Assembly (NCBI RefSeq): GCF_015207285.1
Contig: NZ_JADEXD010000069.1
Span: 1-32,253 of the forward strand
Origin: Tychonema sp. LEGE 07203
GTDB lineage: Bacteria > Cyanobacteriota > Cyanobacteriia > Cyanobacteriales > Microcoleaceae
Length of the DNA stretch: 32,253 nucleotides
Direction: 5' to 3'
Below, one piece after another: positions 7,611 through 14,491 of the stretch (position 1 is the stretch's first letter; every line of letters starts with the position of its first letter). Below the pieces are notes generated by a model, which saw only the letters and a list, made by a program, of their open reading frames with translations, was not told the DNA's origin and ran no database searches. A program made the translations under genes and the position numbers.

Positions 7611-7973
7611 ATGGATCAAAAATATTTGTGGATTGAAGCTTTAAAATTTAACGATCGAGGTTTGATTCCGGCGATCGCCCAGGACGATCGAGATGGTACC
7701 ATTTTAATGATGGCGTGGATGAACAAAGAGTCGATCGAGCAGACTCTAGCTACAGGAGAAGCACACTATTGGAGCAGATCGCGCTCTGAATTTTGGCACA
7801 AAGGCGCGACATCCGGGCACATCCAAAAAGTCAAACAAATATTTTACGATTGCGACGCCGATACTATTCTGCTCAAAATAGAACAGATTGGTGAAATAGC
7901 TTGTCACACAGGCGCGAGGAGTTGTTTTTTCAATTCAGTGGCGCTACCACTGCGCGCAAATTTATCAAAATGA
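7611..7973 (+). CDS. hisI: Standalone phosphoribosyl-AMP cyclohydrolase (HisI)
   Basis: A 120-residue protein catalysing the hydrolytic ring opening of phosphoribosyl-AMP in histidine synthesis. Motifs are [26 protein letters not shown] and [10 protein letters not shown]. The Asp cluster (80, 82, 84) for magnesium and the three Cys zinc ligands (81, 98, 105) are all present. Cyanobacteria commonly carry HisI fused to HisE; a separate HisI beside a COG0523 gene fits the known pattern of extra copies of zinc enzymes in Zur neighbourhoods. The ATG at 7611 is preferred over an upstream in-frame start that adds a non-conserved nonapeptide. A relic of hemB begins right after the stop codon. Confidence 0.9.
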   Translation: MDQKYLWIEALKFNDRGLIPAIAQDDRDGTILMMAWMNKESIEQTLATGEAHYWSRSRSEFWHKGATSGHIQKVKQIFYDCDADTILLKIEQIGEIACHTGARSCFFNSVALPLRANLSK

Positions 7974-7977
7974 TGGG

Positions 7978-8064
7978 TAATAATGATGATCGTGGGATTT
8001 ATTGCTCGCAGAAATAGCGGAATGTTGGAAGTTGGGGATATGTGCGATCGCCCTTTTCCAGTCT
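7978..8064 (+). pseudogene. Relic of a second hemB gene with a decayed Zur box
   Basis: TAATAATGATGATCG at 7978-7992 matches the hemB operator at 22912 in 13 of 15 positions. From about 7995 to 8064 the DNA aligns with hemB 23172-23241, including GTTGGGGATATGTGCGATCG; about six substitutions and one lost C are seen. It encodes [18 protein letters not shown] before a frameshift and stop. About 240 bp between operator and this segment, and everything downstream, are missing. Confidence 0.8.
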
Positions 8065-8096
8065 TAATTTCACGTTTGTGACAATTTTTAGGGGCT

Positions 8097-9596
8097 TCAA
8101 ACATCTGTAATTAGCCGGACTTTTCTGAAAATAAAGGTTAATACTGTCTCTTCCCTAGAAATAATATCTGCTGTTACTTCCATTCCAGTTTGTAGGGGAT
8201 AGTGTTCGCCTCCTTTGACAAGATAGGGTTTTTCGACTTCAATTTTTACCTGGTAGTAAGCAGCGGATTTGTCGGCGTTTGTAGGCAAGATCGCATCGGG
8301 AGCAACTTCTCTGACAGCACCTTTGAGAGTGCCATAATCGGGGTAGGGATAGGCAGAAATCCGCAGTTGCACTTTACCCTGCTGACAATCTTTAACCTTC
8401 GGCTGTTGGCAGATTTGCACTTTGCTAATATCTTGAGTAGCAACGCGGGTGATGATAGCGATGGGAGCACGATCGGGGGCAATTTGCGCGATCGCATCTC
8501 CAGAGCGTACCACCTGGCCGGGATTTCGCAACTCCAGCTTTAACACAGTGCCGTTTACCGTTGCTCGGATCGCAGTTTTGTTCAAATCTGCTTCAATTTG
8601 TCGGATTTGGGAGCGATCGCGCTCTAATTGCTTGTTAATTTCTACCCGCTGCTGAATTAGCGCTTCTCGTTCCCGATTAAGTGCTGCTAAGGTTGCTTCG
8701 CCAGTGGCTTTTTCGGCTGCGGTTCGCTGCTGGGCGATCGCCACTTCTGCATTGCTAGGGTTGAGAGCAGTTTTTGTGCGCTGCAACCGCGCCGCCACCG
8801 CTTCCATAACTTGCTGCTGCCGCAAAATCGTTTGTTTTTGCGCTTCAATGGCTCCTTTTTGCGCCGCCACCGCCTGTTGTTGCTGTTCTACCGCTAATTT
8901 CGCCTCCTCAAATTGATCCTGAGAAATCGCGCCCGTTTCCGCGATCGGCTCGTAGCGATCGCGCTTCGATACCGCTGCCTTTAAAGCCGCCTCCACCGAT
9001 TTTAAATTGGCCTCCCCTGACTGCAAATCTGCTTGAAATCTTTGCAATTCCTTCTGCGCCGATCTCAAATTTGCCTCAGCTTCTTCCACTTCCGCCACAC
9101 TATTTCCCTGCCGATCTTCATGCTCTCGCTGACTCCGTTTCAATTCAGCAAAAGCCGAAGCAACTGTGCGATTTATGCGATCGTTTTCCGCCATTTCTTG
9201 GCGTTCTAATGCCAGAATTTGAACATCAAATTGAGCAAATTGTCGCTGTAGTTGCTGAAGATTTCCTTGCAACTGCTTTTTCTCATTTTGCAGTCGCAAA
9301 TCTTCCAAAATAGCAATAACATCTCCTTTGCTTACCCTTTGATTCTCTTTAACTTTAATACTTCTTATCGTCCCCTCGCTGGAGGCTTGCACAATGCGGA
9401 TTTCTCCTGTTGGTCTAACTGTGGCAGGCGCTCTCACTGTCACATTATATTTAAGTGTGGCTGACAAAACCAAAGCAATCCCCACAGCAGCTACTTGGAA
9501 CAATCCTCCTATAGCCATCCAAGGATTAATAGGCTGCAAAAATTCCTCGCTATAAACTGTAGGTAAAAAAGCTTCGTTTGAGTCGTTTAATTTCAT
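8097..9596 (-). CDS. HlyD-family adaptor of the peptide exporter
   Basis: A 499-residue membrane-fusion protein. A cytoplasmic N-terminus is followed by one membrane helix (about residues 27-47), then the first half of a lipoyl/barrel-sandwich domain (NVTVRAPATV to IAILEDL, about 51-100). A long Gln/Glu/Ala-rich coiled coil spans roughly 100-340. The second lipoyl half follows (AIRATVNGTVLKLELRNPGQ), then a beta-barrel domain and a hydrophobic C-terminus. Such adaptors link an inner-membrane ABC exporter to the outer membrane. It lies 147 bp downstream of the precursor peptide gene on the same strand. It is likely co-transcribed from the Zur promoter at 10041 and likely pairs with the C39-peptidase exporter at 11473. 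Confidence 0.9.
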   Translation of the reverse strand: MKLNDSNEAFLPTVYSEEFLQPINPWMAIGGLFQVAAVGIALVLSATLKYNVTVRAPATVRPTGEIRIVQASSEGTIRSIKVKENQRVSKGDVIAILEDLRLQNEKKQLQGNLQQLQRQFAQFDVQILALERQEMAENDRINRTVASAFAELKRSQREHEDRQGNSVAEVEEAEANLRSAQKELQRFQADLQSGEANLKSVEAALKAAVSKRDRYEPIAETGAISQDQFEEAKLAVEQQQQAVAAQKGAIEAQKQTILRQQQVMEAVAARLQRTKTALNPSNAEVAIAQQRTAAEKATGEATLAALNREREALIQQRVEINKQLERDRSQIRQIEADLNKTAIRATVNGTVLKLELRNPGQVVRSGDAIAQIAPDRAPIAIITRVATQDISKVQICQQPKVKDCQQGKVQLRISAYPYPDYGTLKGAVREVAPDAILPTNADKSAAYYQVKIEVEKPYLVKGGEHYPLQTGMEVTADIISREETVLTFIFRKVRLITDV

Positions 9597-9644
9597 TTAA
9601 ATATGATTAATTTCTGAAGATATGGCGTATTTTTCTTGCAGGAA

Positions 9645-9681
9645 CGATCCAGATAAGATATCGCGAATACTTTCTGGATCG
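9645..9681 (-). terminator. Hairpin between precursor and hlyD genes (possible attenuator)
   Basis: CGATCCAGA (9645-9653) and TCTGGATCG (9673-9681) form a 9-bp perfect stem with a 19-base loop. On the reverse strand no long T run follows, so it may be a partial terminator or RNA-stabilising hairpin. Placed after a precursor gene, it would let more precursor than exporter be made. Confidence 0.45.
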
Positions 9682-9743
9682 ACCTTTTATTCAGTACCAA
9701 TTTTTGAGAACATTCTCATTTAACTAGCAGCCAAAGTCCCTGG

Positions 9744-9971
9744 TTATGCCAGCAGAGTTGAGCTCTCTTCTGCCACACCATACCAGTGATGCCAAGGCAT
9801 ACTGCACTGGTGACTACCACAGGTACAACCTCCAGAAACAGAAGACATATCTTCATCCGTCAGTTCGATCAAACCGGCTGGATTTTCTGGCAGTTGTGCC
9901 TTTTCTTCAGCACTCAAGCTATCCAAATAGTCTTCATCTTTCCAAGCGCGGATGATGTGTTCGTTCAACAT
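9744..9971 (-). CDS. Mersacidin/lichenicidin-type RiPP precursor peptide with Cys/His-rich core
   Basis: A 75-residue precursor. The leader (1-48) begins MLNEHIIRAWKDEDYLDSLS and continues with LPENPAGLIELTDEDMSSV, the leader pattern of class II lanthipeptides of the mersacidin/lichenicidin type. It ends in Gly47-Gly48, the cleavage site for C39 peptidases. The 27-residue core starts CTCGSHQCSMPWHHWYG. It holds Cys49, 51, 56, His54, 61, 62, and Ser/Thr at 50, 53, 57, 70, 71, 72. Only Thr50 and Ser53 lie before a Cys, so classical N-to-C rings are limited. A strong AAGGAG lies 9 bases before the ATG. The gene is driven by the divergent Zur promoter at 10041, and a LanM, an exporter and YcaO/TfuA genes are nearby. 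Confidence 0.9.
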   Translation of the reverse strand: MLNEHIIRAWKDEDYLDSLSAEEKAQLPENPAGLIELTDEDMSSVSGGCTCGSHQCSMPWHHWYGVAEESSTLLA

Positions 9972-10030
9972 GATGCACCACTCCTTATGGGTACAGTAAT
10001 TTATAGGGGGGTGATTCCCTATAGATTGAG

Positions 10031-10062
10031 TATACTATAATGATAATCATTATCACAGCCAA
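10031..10062. promoter_or_regulatory. Divergent promoter with perfect Zur box
   Basis: TGATAATCATTATCA (10041-10055) is a perfect palindrome. On the reverse strand TTGGCT (10057-10062) and TATAGT (10034-10039) are separated by exactly 17 bases, with the box filling the spacer; this would drive the precursor gene. On the forward strand TATAAT (10036-10041) abuts the box and would drive the monooxygenase gene. One operator can therefore silence both directions. Confidence 0.9.
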
Positions 10063-10077
10063 AAACCAGAATTTTCT

Positions 10078-11307
10078 ATGGAAATCACCAGTGTTGCGCC
10101 ATCGCAAATCGATTTAGCGGTAGTCGGGGCGGGGCCTCACGCTTTAACCCTGGTTACTCATTTGCTGCAAAAATGCCAGAAGAAGCGGGGCAAATTTTGG
10201 GTTTTTGACCCCAGTGGTGGCTGGCTAACTCAGTGGGAGAGGCAGTTTGCGGCTTTGGAAATTCCACACTTGCGATCGCCTGCTGTCCACCATCCCGATC
10301 CCAATGCTTTTGAGTTGCGACGGTTTGCAGAGTCTCGCCCTAACGAGTTGTTTGCGCCCTACGATTTGCCGGGAAGTCGGCTGTTTGAGGAATTTTGTGG
10401 CGATGTGGTTAAGAGATGGGAATTGGGCGATCGCGTCATCAAGGCAAAAATAACTCGCATTGAACCGCTGCGGGGAAGTTTCCGGCTTTGGTTTGAGGAT
10501 GGAGAAAGTGCAATTGCGCGTCGTGTTGCGATCGCCACAGGCGGCGGTAAACCCCAACTACCGGAGTGGACAAATCAAATTCAAACGCCCTATCCGCCAG
10601 ACAAACTTTGCCATTCCCATCAAGTTGATTTGCGGGGATTAAAGTTGCAGGGAGAAAGGATTTTAATCGTTGGGGGCGGTTTAACTAGCGGACATTTAGC
10701 AGTAGGTGCGATCGGGCGCGGTGCCCAAGTAATATTAATGTCAAGACGACAGTTGCAAGAAAAATTATTTGATGCCGAACCGGGTTGGTTAGGGCCCAAA
10801 TATCTCAAAGGTTTTGAAAATGAACCCGACTGGGAAAAAAAATGGGAGATGATTCAACAGGCTCGCAATGGCGGCTCTATGACTCCTGAAATAATGCTAC
10901 AATTACGTCGAATGTCGCGGGATTTGAGCATCGAATTTCACCCAGAATGTCAAATTATTAATGTCAAATGGGATAACAATCAATGGACTGTTTACTGTCA
11001 GGATGGAAATCAGCTATTCGTTGATAGAATTTGGTTAGCAACGGGAACAAAATTAGATGTAACAGCCGAACCATTGCTGACAGAAATTTTAGCAACTTAT
11101 CCAACTAAAATAGTTAAAGGATTGCCTGTTTTGGACAAGTATTTGCGTTGGCCCGGATGCGAGTTATTTATTATGGGTGGTTTAGCCGCTTTGCAAGTAG
11201 GGCCTGTTGGTCGAAATCTTTCCGGTGCCAGGATGGCAAGTTCGCGAATTGTGCCAGCTTTAATTAAGTCTAGGGCTGCGGTTTCATCTGCTCAAATTGC
11301 TGGTTGA
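10078..11307 (+). CDS. FAD/NAD(P)-binding monooxygenase-like protein
   Basis: A 409-residue flavoprotein. An FAD-binding motif VGAGPHAL lies at residues 16-23, an NAD(P)-binding motif LIVGGGLTSGHLAVG at about 195-210, and WLATGTKLD near 320 matches the ATG motif of flavin N-hydroxylases. The layout resembles the lysine/ornithine N-monooxygenase group (IucD/PvdA/SidA-like), enzymes that install hydroxamate ligands in siderophores. The closest relatives are probably uncharacterised FAD/NAD(P)-binding proteins, so substrate assignment is uncertain. It is transcribed divergently from the precursor through a shared perfect Zur box. It could tailor the peptide or a separate metal ligand. A bidirectional terminator follows. 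Confidence 0.8.
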   Translation: MEITSVAPSQIDLAVVGAGPHALTLVTHLLQKCQKKRGKFWVFDPSGGWLTQWERQFAALEIPHLRSPAVHHPDPNAFELRRFAESRPNELFAPYDLPGSRLFEEFCGDVVKRWELGDRVIKAKITRIEPLRGSFRLWFEDGESAIARRVAIATGGGKPQLPEWTNQIQTPYPPDKLCHSHQVDLRGLKLQGERILIVGGGLTSGHLAVGAIGRGAQVILMSRRQLQEKLFDAEPGWLGPKYLKGFENEPDWEKKWEMIQQARNGGSMTPEIMLQLRRMSRDLSIEFHPECQIINVKWDNNQWTVYCQDGNQLFVDRIWLATGTKLDVTAEPLLTEILATYPTKIVKGLPVLDKYLRWPGCELFIMGGLAALQVGPVGRNLSGARMASSRIVPALIKSRAAVSSAQIAG

Positions 11308-11373
11308 TTCTGTCAAATTTAGGCGCGATTGCGACATAAGCATCGAAATCAATTTTACCAGAAATCAGGAGAT

Positions 11374-11420
11374 AAAAGTGCCATTTTCCTACAATTAATC
11401 TGGGTAGGAAATGGCATTTT
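11374..11420. terminator. Bidirectional terminator
   Basis: TGCCATTTTCCTAC (11379-11392) pairs with GTAGGAAATGGCA (11404-11416) except for one bulged base. The stem is flanked by AAAA on the left and TTTT on the right. It lies between the convergent monooxygenase and exporter genes and can serve both. Confidence 0.85.
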
Positions 11421-11472
11421 CTATAGGTGTTAATTGAACTTCAAACCTATAATATGCAAGGGTTTTAGCTAA

Positions 11473-13617
11473 TCAAGGAGTCAAAAAGTCTAAATGTCCC
11501 CCCGATTTAGAGAGTAAATCTGCGACAACTCCTTCGATTTTTACCTGTCCATTTTCCATGAACACAATCCAGTTAGCTCGATTAATCACTCTAGGGCGAT
11601 GACTAATTAAAATAGTAGTTTTGCCTTGGCGATGAGATAGAAGCCCATCGAGGACTTCCGCTTCACTTATGGGGTCGAGATTGGCTGTAGATTCGTCTAA
11701 AATTAAGATGGGTGGGTCAGTAACAATGCCTAAAGCGATCGCTAACCTTTGTCGCTGACCTCCCGAAAGATTTGCGCCTAATTCCCCTAAAATAGTTTGA
11801 TATTTACTAGGAAGTTTACTAATAAATTCATCCGCCCTAGCAATTTGACAAGCCTTGACAATTTGCTCAAATCCCACGCCAGGATTTCCCAATCGTAGAT
11901 TATCAATAATTGGGCGAGTCCAAAAGTGCGACTCTTGGGGAATAATTACAATTTGTTCCCGGATACAATCAAGAGAAAGGTCGGGTAAATTGTAATTACC
12001 AATGCGAATATTACCAGACTGAGGCTGATATAAACCAGCGATAATTTTGGCTAAGGTACTTTTTCCACAACCAGACTTGCCAATTAAGGCGATAACTTGA
12101 CCGCCGGGAATAGTCAGAGAAAAGTTTTCTAAGAGCTCGTTTCTACCAGAATGGTGAAAGTTGAGATTGCTGCAAATAATGTCAGCATTGCTAGGAATTC
12201 TAACCGATGGTCTGGTATTTTTGTCTTGAATTTCAGGCGTAGAGTCGATGACTTCAACTACCCGATCGATCGCCGATCGCGTAAAGGTTAGTTGATTGAC
12301 AAAACCAATGACACTGGCAATGAAAGTGAGGAAGTTTCTATTCATGGTACTCAAAGCTAACAATTGCCCAATACTCAATTCTTGACTAAAGACTAGATTG
12401 CTGCCAAACCACAGCAAACTTATCTCACCAGCTAAGGAGAAAAAGCCCGAAAAAGTGTTATTTATAATTGCCACTTGATTCATATTAAAAGTAATATTTG
12501 CTTGTCTCCCATAGCGCACTTGAAACTCCTCCCAAAATTGAGGTGCAGCATTTTTGGCTTTCAGGACGATCGCACCTTTAAAAGTTTCCACTAGCAAAGC
12601 TGTATTTTCGGCTGCTACAATTAATAAACTGCTGACATTTTGTTTAAGTTTAGGTAGCAATATCAAAGTTGAGATAGTCATCAATAAGCCAATTCCCAAA
12701 GCAACTCCGAGTAACTTTGGGCTGTAGGCTAACATTAAACTCAGGGAAATAGCAGCCACGAAAAATTGACTGGGCAGTAAGATAATTGCTTGAGAAATAA
12801 TTTGATTAATTTGTTCAATATCTCGCAAGCGACTGGCAATTTCACCGCTGCGGTGGCATTCGTAGTATGCCATTGGTAGACCTAAGATAGTTCGGCAAAA
12901 TTCTAAGATTAAATCTAACTGCAACCGCTGGGAAAAATGAGCGACTAAGTTTAGTTGTACGAATTTTAAACTGCTGTTAACTAAATTCATTACCAGAACA
13001 GCAATAACTACAGCATTGAGTAACTTATTATCCCCTCTTACTAGCACGTCATCGGTGAGAATTTGTAGTAGAAATGGAGAGGCGAGAGCAAGTAAAGCTG
13101 AGACGAGATTCAACAAGAGTGCTTCGGCGAGAATGTGGCGATAATTCCAGACTCGCAGTAAGAAACGCTGGAAGGTGCTAACGCGATCGCCCTCGTCAAT
13201 TTGTGCTAGAAAGTCTGGGTGCGGTTCTAGCAGTAACATCACGCCATTTTGCCAACTTAATTGCAGTTCTTTTCTGGATAAATACCGGATACCAAAACCA
13301 GGATCGGCGATGACGTAATTGCCACCTTTGCGCCCGTATAAAATGACCCAGTGAAAGCCTTTCCAGTGAATAATACCTGGTAAAGTTACGACTTTTTTAT
13401 CAATTAGTTCTAAGGAGGCTTTTACGCCTCTGGCATTGAATCCAAGAGTTTTAGCGCCTTGTTTGAGATTGAGTAATGTGGTTCCTAAAGCGCCAGTACC
13501 GGAGACTTCGCGGGTTTTACTGAGGGTGAAAATTCGACCGTAATATTTGGCAATGGCTGCTAGGCAAGCTGCGCCACAATCTTCTTCGCTATGCTGTAAT
13601 ATAACTGGGTATTTCAT
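11473..13617 (-). CDS. C39-peptidase-containing ABC exporter for Gly-Gly leader peptides
   Basis: A 714-residue peptidase-transporter. The N-terminal C39 domain (1-135) has Gln8, Cys14 in EEDCGAACLA, His89 in HWVILYG and Asp105 in ADPG, so the catalytic set is complete. A six-helix membrane domain follows (about 155-440). The ATPase (about 475-700) has Walker A ALIGKSGCGKSTLA, signature LSGGQRQRLAIA and Walker B ILILDEST. It cuts leaders after Gly-Gly and exports the core, which fits Gly47-Gly48 of the precursor. It lies downstream of lanM and a toxin-antitoxin-like pair on the same strand, so it may be read from the 17819 Zur promoter. Its partner adaptor is encoded at 8097. Confidence 0.93.
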   Translation of the reverse strand: MKYPVILQHSEEDCGAACLAAIAKYYGRIFTLSKTREVSGTGALGTTLLNLKQGAKTLGFNARGVKASLELIDKKVVTLPGIIHWKGFHWVILYGRKGGNYVIADPGFGIRYLSRKELQLSWQNGVMLLLEPHPDFLAQIDEGDRVSTFQRFLLRVWNYRHILAEALLLNLVSALLALASPFLLQILTDDVLVRGDNKLLNAVVIAVLVMNLVNSSLKFVQLNLVAHFSQRLQLDLILEFCRTILGLPMAYYECHRSGEIASRLRDIEQINQIISQAIILLPSQFFVAAISLSLMLAYSPKLLGVALGIGLLMTISTLILLPKLKQNVSSLLIVAAENTALLVETFKGAIVLKAKNAAPQFWEEFQVRYGRQANITFNMNQVAIINNTFSGFFSLAGEISLLWFGSNLVFSQELSIGQLLALSTMNRNFLTFIASVIGFVNQLTFTRSAIDRVVEVIDSTPEIQDKNTRPSVRIPSNADIICSNLNFHHSGRNELLENFSLTIPGGQVIALIGKSGCGKSTLAKIIAGLYQPQSGNIRIGNYNLPDLSLDCIREQIVIIPQESHFWTRPIIDNLRLGNPGVGFEQIVKACQIARADEFISKLPSKYQTILGELGANLSGGQRQRLAIALGIVTDPPILILDESTANLDPISEAEVLDGLLSHRQGKTTILISHRPRVINRANWIVFMENGQVKIEGVVADLLSKSGGHLDFLTP

Positions 13618-13701
13618 TATAGTTAACTTTATATTATGTCATATCAAGCTAAAAGCAACCGGGTTTCTCAGCAGAAGTGCGATCGCCCTTGACAAATTCA
13701 T

Positions 13702-14067
13702 TCAAAAAATCTCTCGCAAATGAACTATTCGATCTTGATATTCATCATTAAAAGATGCTTCAGCAATAAAAATCAATTGCCGAATATTTTGTCCGATACT
13801 CAATTTGGAATTAAGGATAAAAATGCCAGGAATATGATAACCTTCAGCCAAATGCTCTGTCAAATGTACGGGCATTGATTTACGATTGTTCGTCACCAAT
13901 ATAAAGTTATATTCCTCACACCATTTAAGAATTTCTGGATCTAAAGTTCCCAAACTTGGAGCTTCGGGTTCACCAACACACCAAATTATCAAATCTGCAT
14001 TGCGCGTAAGGATTTCAGCTTTATATCTAGGGTCTACATTTTCATCCAACAGATAATTGAGGCTCAT
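13702..14067 (-). CDS. DUF5615 PIN-like putative toxin
   Basis: A 121-residue protein with the DUF5615 pattern: MSLNYLLDENVDPR at the start, an Asp-rich segment GTLDPEILKWCEEYN, and ILVTNNRKSMP. The fold is PIN-like, and these proteins are thought to be RNase-type toxins paired with DUF433 proteins. Its start overlaps the DUF433 gene by 26 bases, so the two are translationally coupled. It lies between lanM and the exporter on the same strand, inside an otherwise dedicated RiPP operon. The acidic residues needed for PIN-type catalysis appear present (Asp8, Asp12), but activity is unproven. Confidence 0.8.
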   Translation of the reverse strand: MSLNYLLDENVDPRYKAEILTRNADLIIWCVGEPEAPSLGTLDPEILKWCEEYNFILVTNNRKSMPVHLTEHLAEGYHIPGIFILNSKLSIGQNIRQLIFIAEASFNDEYQDRIVHLREIF

Positions 14068-14395
14068 TTGTTACTTGTTTAGCTTTGATTTCGGCGCTCA
14101 ATTTTTGCAATCTAACGATACCGGGGGGAGGGTTAAGTTCTTGTGCTTTAAGTTGCTGGTGACTCCACTCCAACCAATCAGTGATGTAGTTACTAACAGC
14201 CTCTTTATTGTGCAGGTAGTAAAGGATTGTAGCATAAACTTGTTCTAAGTTAAGAGATGAATAAGTTTGAGCTATTTGTTCGGGAGTGCGAGCGCGATGA
14301 ATGAAATCATAGAGGATGGTTTCAATGCCTATTCGCGTCCCTTTGACTCGAATATCATCGGGCCGCTGAAAGTCCAAATAATCTTCAATTTGCAT
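14042..14395 (-). CDS. DUF433 putative antitoxin
   Basis: A 117-residue protein. The first 75 residues match the DUF433 domain: DYLDFQRPDDIRVKGTRIGI, then RARTPEQIAQTYSSLNLEQV and ATILYYLHNKEAVSNYI. This is a small winged-helix-like fold found as the antitoxin partner of DUF5615 toxins. The C-terminal tail is charged and probably binds the toxin. The gene starts 96 bases after lanM and overlaps the DUF5615 gene, giving the usual antitoxin-first order. It may have its own promoter in the AT-rich gap at 14396-14460. Confidence 0.82.
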   Translation of the reverse strand: MQIEDYLDFQRPDDIRVKGTRIGIETILYDFIHRARTPEQIAQTYSSLNLEQVYATILYYLHNKEAVSNYITDWLEWSHQQLKAQELNPPPGIVRLQKLSAEIKAKQVTNEPQLSVG

Positions 14396-14491
14396 GGTGA
14401 TTTTTCCGATTTTAAATTTGATAGAAATTGGCTGGGTAGTTGATATTATATCATATCAATGGCGCTTGAGTATTTTCGATTCAATGAAAAA

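Noticed and set aside
9704-9719. TGAGAA-CA-TTCTCA as a further Zur box
   Set aside because: The spacing is two instead of three bases, both half-sites deviate, and it lies inside the precursor-hlyD gap rather than at a promoter.
9746-10040. Forward open frames covering the precursor gene
   Set aside because: The reverse frame has a leader pattern, a Gly-Gly site and AAGGAG; the forward frames have none and would cross the divergent promoter.
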